DNA of 42,519 nt from CAIYRG01 sp964494505. Lineage in GTDB: Bacteria > Pseudomonadota > Alphaproteobacteria > Micropepsales > Micropepsaceae. Shown in pieces: positions 39,277 through 42,519 of this stretch. The stretch is from the NCBI GenBank assembly GCA_964494505.1, contig CAZBRO010000037.1, positions 1 through 42,519 of the forward strand, in the 5' to 3' direction. Position 1 is the stretch's first letter. The number at the start of each line of letters is the position of its first letter. Below the pieces are notes generated by a model. The model ran no database searches, had not been told where the DNA came from, and saw nothing but the letters and a program-made list of their open reading frames with translations. The position numbers were made by a program, and so were the translations under genes.

Positions 39277-40119
39277 TCAAAAGTCCGGTTTGGCCGCGGT
39301 CGGCATGTGATAGTCGAACAGATTGGTGTTGTTCTCGGCGCAGATCTTTTCGATGTAATCCTGATCGATGCGCCGGTAGCGCCGCTTTGCGGTCCAGGGC
39401 TGGTAGAACGCGCCCGAATCGTCGACGGTGAAAACCGCTTCCATTCCCTGGCCGTTGTCGATTTTCCGCCAGCGCTCCACAACGTGCAGCTTCTCGGTAT
39501 GGGGCGTGCGATAGATGTCGACGACGGTTTTCGCGTTCATGCCGATTGTGTCGATGACGAGCGTGTCGCCTTCGTAATGGCCGACCGATTCTCCGTACCA
39601 GGAGGGTTTCACGGTCTTGGAGTGGGGCACGTTCATGTAGACGCGGCGGATCTGGTTGTCTTCGGTCCAGATCATCCACACTTCCTTGGGCGTCTGCAGG
39701 AACACGATGGGGTCCGGCCCGCCATAGCCCATGAAGAAGGGCACACCCGAGGGCACGCAGCTCGATTGCGCCGTAAAGGCGCTCTTTTTCCCGGCCAGGA
39801 TTTCGTCGATGTCTTTTTTCATCGACTCCTTTACCCAGGGCATCAGGTTGGGATTGGAAAGGTCCGCAATCCGGAACGTCGGCTGCACGTCTTGCCCGTT
39901 GGCAATGAAGGGATGGGCGGGATCGAAGCTGACCGGCCCCGGCACCCGGCCTGGAACCGCTTCGTAGGACGGACCGCCTCCGTTCAAGCCGACCCAGCCG
40001 GAGAAATTCGACGAGAAATCGGGAATGCTTTGTTGAGCCGGAGCAGACACGCCCGGCACGGCTGTCATCAACGCAAGGATGCTGCCGGCAAGGATCCGCC
40101 GGGAAGCGAATGAAAGCAT
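39277..40119 (-). CDS. GDTLVVD-family exported protein (paralogue 8 of 8), KPDF-tailed
   Basis: A 280-residue exported protein with a signal peptide (ILAGSILALMTAVPGVSA). Landmarks are the first Cys in SSCVPSGVPFF (Val in place of the usual Trp), VFLQTPKEVWMIW, SWYGESVGHYEGDTLVID, YRTPHTEKLHVVERWRKID, VDDSGAFYQPW and the second Cys in EKICAENN. It ends PTAAKPDF. GGGAGGAGC precedes the ATG. It is the first gene of a pair with the MetE-like methyltransferase, the only place in the window where a family member is directly coupled to a cytoplasmic enzyme. Confidence 0.8.
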   Translation of the reverse strand: MLSFASRRILAGSILALMTAVPGVSAPAQQSIPDFSSNFSGWVGLNGGGPSYEAVPGRVPGPVSFDPAHPFIANGQDVQPTFRIADLSNPNLMPWVKESMKKDIDEILAGKKSAFTAQSSCVPSGVPFFMGYGGPDPIVFLQTPKEVWMIWTEDNQIRRVYMNVPHSKTVKPSWYGESVGHYEGDTLVIDTIGMNAKTVVDIYRTPHTEKLHVVERWRKIDNGQGMEAVFTVDDSGAFYQPWTAKRRYRRIDQDYIEKICAENNTNLFDYHMPTAAKPDF

Positions 40120-40165
40120 TGTTGCTCCTCCCTTTAGGCTCGCAACAGGTCCATCCCGGACGCTT

Positions 40166-40666
40166 CTATGGCTTCCAGCGGTTCATCGCCTGGCGGTGCA
40201 ACGATTCCGGCGGCAATTCCGTCATTTCCATCCGGATGCCGTTCGGGTCGGCGACGTTTGCCAGCACGGCCTTTGTCGCACTGGGGTTGCCGGGAATCAC
40301 GTTGGCGCCGCGCGCTTTGTACATGGCCATGGCGTCCTTCACGTTCTCGACCTGGACGCCGAAATGGTTGAGGCCGGCCGGCTTATCGGGCGTCGCAGGT
40401 TGAATCTCTATGAAGGTGTTCTGGCTGATCTGGACATAGACGAGCTGAATCTGGCCTTGCGCATTCTTCACACGGAACGCTTCGGGGAAGCCCATCACCT
40501 TCGTGTAGTAATCGACGGCCTTGTCGATATCCGGCACCACGATGCAAATGTGGTTGAGCGCGACGATTCCCTTGTTGGGGCTCGAATGTTCGTTCTGTGC
40601 GACGGCCGCGGACACCGCGATACCGCCGACGACAAGTCCGGCAACGAAAAGAGCCAATCCACGCAT
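40166..40666 (-). CDS. Exported VOC (glyoxalase/dioxygenase) family protein
   Basis: A 166-residue protein with an N-terminal signal or anchor (LFVAGLVVGGIAVSAAVAQ) and one vicinal-oxygen-chelate domain of two beta-alpha-beta-beta-beta modules. The four metal-ligand positions are present: His in ALNHICIVV, Glu in FIEIQPAT, His in LNHFGVQV and Glu in RMEMTEL. It could be a lyase, isomerase or extradiol dioxygenase. Export is unusual for the superfamily. It lies 46 bases upstream of paralogue 8 on the same strand. Confidence 0.8.
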   Translation of the reverse strand: MRGLALFVAGLVVGGIAVSAAVAQNEHSSPNKGIVALNHICIVVPDIDKAVDYYTKVMGFPEAFRVKNAQGQIQLVYVQISQNTFIEIQPATPDKPAGLNHFGVQVENVKDAMAMYKARGANVIPGNPSATKAVLANVADPNGIRMEMTELPPESLHRQAMNRWKP

Positions 40667-40743
40667 GATTATCCTCCCGTTTGATCGCGCATGATCGCGT
40701 CATGGCAACGATACCACCCGGAAGGCGCGGGGGATAAGTCCCT

Positions 40744-41721
40744 TTACGGCTCGAGGCTGGCGACGTAGGAGGCGACCGCGATCATGTCGTCCGGCTCCAG
40801 GTTCTGTACCACCTGCTGCATGAAGGTGACCGACCCGGTGCGGTTGTTGTGCTGGATGTCGTAAAGCTGGCGAATGATATAGGAGGGCGAACGCCCCGCG
40901 ATGTGGGGAACGTCGCCCGCGCCGTGCAGGCCGGGGCCGTGGCAGGTGGCGCAGGCGGTGGTCTTGCCGCCGCCGGTGGTGACGATGGTCTTGCCCTTGT
41001 CCAGGCTGCCCTTCGGCACATAGGCCGTATAGGTCGTATGGGAATCGCGCAGTTGCGCGCGTTCCAGATCGTCCGGCACTTCGATGATGCGCTTGCCGAT
41101 GGGCTCGGTGCCGCCTTCGGGGTCCTTCACCTGCATGCCGCCTTCGACGACGGTCTTGGGGACCGTGTCGGCCTCCACCACCTTCAGGAAGGTGGCGAGC
41201 TTGAGCGAGGAGAAATAAGCCGCGGCCGCATCTACGTCTGCGTCGCTGACTTTGGTCGCGATTTCGATCATCTGCTTTTGCAAGGCGCGGTCGGGTGCCG
41301 AGCCCTTGCGCTGGCCGGTTTTGAAATTCTCCACTTGATGCTTGATGTAGGTCTCAGGAAGGCCCGCGATGGAGGTACTCTCCGGGCGGCCCATGCCGTT
41401 GGGCATATGGCAATAGGCGCAGGCGCGCACGCCCGGCCGGCCGATCTTCACGATGTCGGGCATCGGCGGGTGGTCGTCCGGGTGCCAATCGGGGACGCTG
41501 GCGCCGCCTTCGATTTCCGTCCGCGTCAGCGCAACGTCGCTGTCGGGAACGTGGAATTGCTTGCCGTCATCCTTGGGCTTGGCCGCCTGCGGGCCGGGCC
41601 GGGCCGGCGGATCGACCGGAAACGCCCAGGAGGGAAATTCCTCGCTGCCGGCAAAGATGAAGGGGAAGGTGAGCGGCGCCACGCAAAGCACGCCGATTAC
41701 GACTTTGGTGACCAGATTCAT
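40744..41721 (-). CDS. Diheme c-type cytochrome, membrane-anchored
   Basis: A 325-residue periplasmic protein. An N-terminal helix (VVIGVLCVAPLTFPFIFA) acts as signal or anchor. Two cytochrome c domains follow, with haem motifs CAYCH (in RACAYCHMPNGMGRPES) and CATCH (in TACATCHGPGLHG). Likely axial Met or His ligands follow each. It resembles two-domain cytochromes c4-like or cytochrome subunits of PQQ dehydrogenases, so it may accept electrons from the quinoprotein at 26629. The start at 41721 has GGAGGGG upstream. An Fnr/FixK-type box lies about 115 bases upstream, suggesting oxygen control. Confidence 0.85.
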   Translation of the reverse strand: MNLVTKVVIGVLCVAPLTFPFIFAGSEEFPSWAFPVDPPARPGPQAAKPKDDGKQFHVPDSDVALTRTEIEGGASVPDWHPDDHPPMPDIVKIGRPGVRACAYCHMPNGMGRPESTSIAGLPETYIKHQVENFKTGQRKGSAPDRALQKQMIEIATKVSDADVDAAAAYFSSLKLATFLKVVEADTVPKTVVEGGMQVKDPEGGTEPIGKRIIEVPDDLERAQLRDSHTTYTAYVPKGSLDKGKTIVTTGGGKTTACATCHGPGLHGAGDVPHIAGRSPSYIIRQLYDIQHNNRTGSVTFMQQVVQNLEPDDMIAVASYVASLEP

Positions 41722-41827
41722 GAACGCCCCTCCCCGGGCGGTGCTATGCGCATCGGCGGCGGAAGATGAATATTTCGCGCGGCCCTTGCAAGAGTAGGCA
41801 AAGTCGCAGTTTTCCAGCGGGCCCGAT

Positions 41828-41841
41828 TTGAGGCAGATCAA
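41828..41841. promoter_or_regulatory. Fnr/FixK-type box
   Basis: TTGAGGCAGATCAA matches the TTGAT-N4-ATCAA consensus at nine of ten defined positions. It lies between the divergent cytochrome c gene (start 41721) and the acetyltransferase gene (start 41917). Such boxes commonly control cytochrome genes in alphaproteobacteria in response to low oxygen. Confidence 0.55.
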
Positions 41842-41916
41842 AGCCGGGTATCGAGACCGGGCGGGTGTCCCGTCCTGAAGGATGGGGGTATCAAAGGGGA
41901 AGGGGAGGGCGCAATC

Positions 41917-42429
41917 ATGCGGCTGCACGTGCGGGACATGACGCTCGGCGAGGCCGATCTCGTGATCGACTATTTTCTCGGGGCCACGCCCGAATATCTC
42001 GACATGATGGGCGTTGATCCCTCACGCCTGATGACGCGGGAGGCATGGCGGGCCCACATGCAGCAGCAGTTTGCCCTGCCGCCGCTTGAGCGCGAGGTGT
42101 TTCGGGTGACGTGGCTGCTCGACGATGCGCCGGTCGGCTATTCAAGCTGCGACAAAGTCGTGGCAGGCGAGCAGGCGTTCATGCACCTGCATGTGCTCAT
42201 CCCGGATTTGCGGCGGCAAGGCATCGGGACGGAATGCGTCCGGCTGAGCGCGGATGTGTATTTCGAGATGTTCGGGCTCAAGCGGCTGTTCTGCCAGCCG
42301 CATGCATTCAACACCGCGCCGCACCGGACGCTGCAGAAGGCGGGGTTCAAATTCGTGAAGACCTATATGACCGTGCCCGGCGCGATCAATTACCACCAAG
42401 CCGTCACGCAATGGGTGCTGGAGAGATAG
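41917..42429 (+). CDS. GNAT-family N-acetyltransferase
   Basis: A 170-residue acetyl-CoA-dependent transferase. The acetyl-CoA-binding motif appears as MHLHVLIPDLRRQGIGTECV (R-x-x-G-I-G), followed by RLFCQPHAFNTAPHRTLQKAGFKFV, the family's typical N-A-A/G-F segment. The acceptor is unknown. AAGGGGAGGG precedes the ATG. It diverges from the cytochrome c gene and is followed by a double-hairpin repeat. Confidence 0.85.
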   Translation: MRLHVRDMTLGEADLVIDYFLGATPEYLDMMGVDPSRLMTREAWRAHMQQQFALPPLEREVFRVTWLLDDAPVGYSSCDKVVAGEQAFMHLHVLIPDLRRQGIGTECVRLSADVYFEMFGLKRLFCQPHAFNTAPHRTLQKAGFKFVKTYMTVPGAINYHQAVTQWVLER

Positions 42430-42437
42430 GTGCGGCA

Positions 42438-42490
42438 GCCCCCTCCACCAAGCTTAGCATGGTCCCCCACCCCCCCGTAGCGGAGGTGGG
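42438..42490. repeat. Double-hairpin intergenic repeat, copy 3 (diverged)
   Basis: CCCCCTCCACCA-AGCTTAGCA-TGGT and then CCCACCCCCCCG-TAG-CGGAGGTGGG show the same two-hairpin layout as the copies at 28838 and 30099, with more substitutions. It follows the acetyltransferase stop codon. The last 29 bases of the window show nothing further. Confidence 0.6.
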
Positions 42491-42519
42491 TTACGCGTCC
42501 GAAGCTTGTTTTTTACTAC

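Overview
The window is a G+C-rich bacterial chromosome segment, most likely from an alphaproteobacterium. This is suggested by the double-length dCTP deaminase, two TonB-dependent receptors, a FixK/Fnr-type box by a cytochrome gene, and small double-hairpin intergenic repeats. A Rhizomicrobium/Micropepsaceae-like host is a guess. I saw no rRNA, tRNA, CRISPR array, transposase or phage gene.

Left part (about 0-17 kb): an organosulfur/sulfonate acquisition region. A sensor-less sigma-54 activator resembling SfnR (1646-2866) lies among three transcription units, each preceded by a near-identical -24/-12 promoter (TGGCACG-N4-CTGCT). These units are: (i) a TonB-dependent receptor (2922-5057, minus); (ii) an operon at 6171-9986 encoding a DUF6152 protein, two exported proteins of an uncharacterised family (called GDTLVVD here after its core motif), two DUF6644-like membrane proteins and a lipoprotein cytochrome c; (iii) an operon at 10224-16995 encoding SsuD monooxygenase, a catalytically degenerate amidohydrolase, an SfnB/DszC-like flavoprotein, SsuA-SsuC-SsuB, a new 98-residue protein and SsuE. 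The shared promoter ties the uncharacterised operon (ii) to sulfur scavenging. I consider this the most interesting system here. A frameshifted FAD/NAD(P)-binding protein gene (56-1499) and a DUF4242 gene flank it.

Middle part (17-23.7 kb): a ketopantoate-reductase-like gene, dCTP deaminase, a coupled pair of small exported proteins (Cys-rich and MORN-repeat), a 50-residue membrane protein, a ZnuD-like TonB receptor and an upstream DUF2946-like Cys/His protein. The last two suggest metal (zinc or copper) uptake.

Right part (23.7-42.5 kb): an island in which nearly every product is exported or membrane-bound. It holds six more GDTLVVD paralogues (eight in the window), all six ending in the tetrapeptide [KR]-[PA]-D-F. 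Between them lie a PQQ-dependent dehydrogenase, an NHL-propeller protein, a molybdate-type solute-binding protein, a cupin, a VOC protein, a Tat-type aldo/keto reductase, an amidohydrolase, a protein with three C-x12-C units, a diheme cytochrome c and one cytoplasmic MetE-like methyltransferase. A 25-residue membrane peptide gene (37961-38038) has its own ribosome binding site and terminator. Two families of hairpin repeats fill the intergenic gaps. The functions are consistent with periplasmic oxidation of small organic compounds, but no substrate can be named from sequence.
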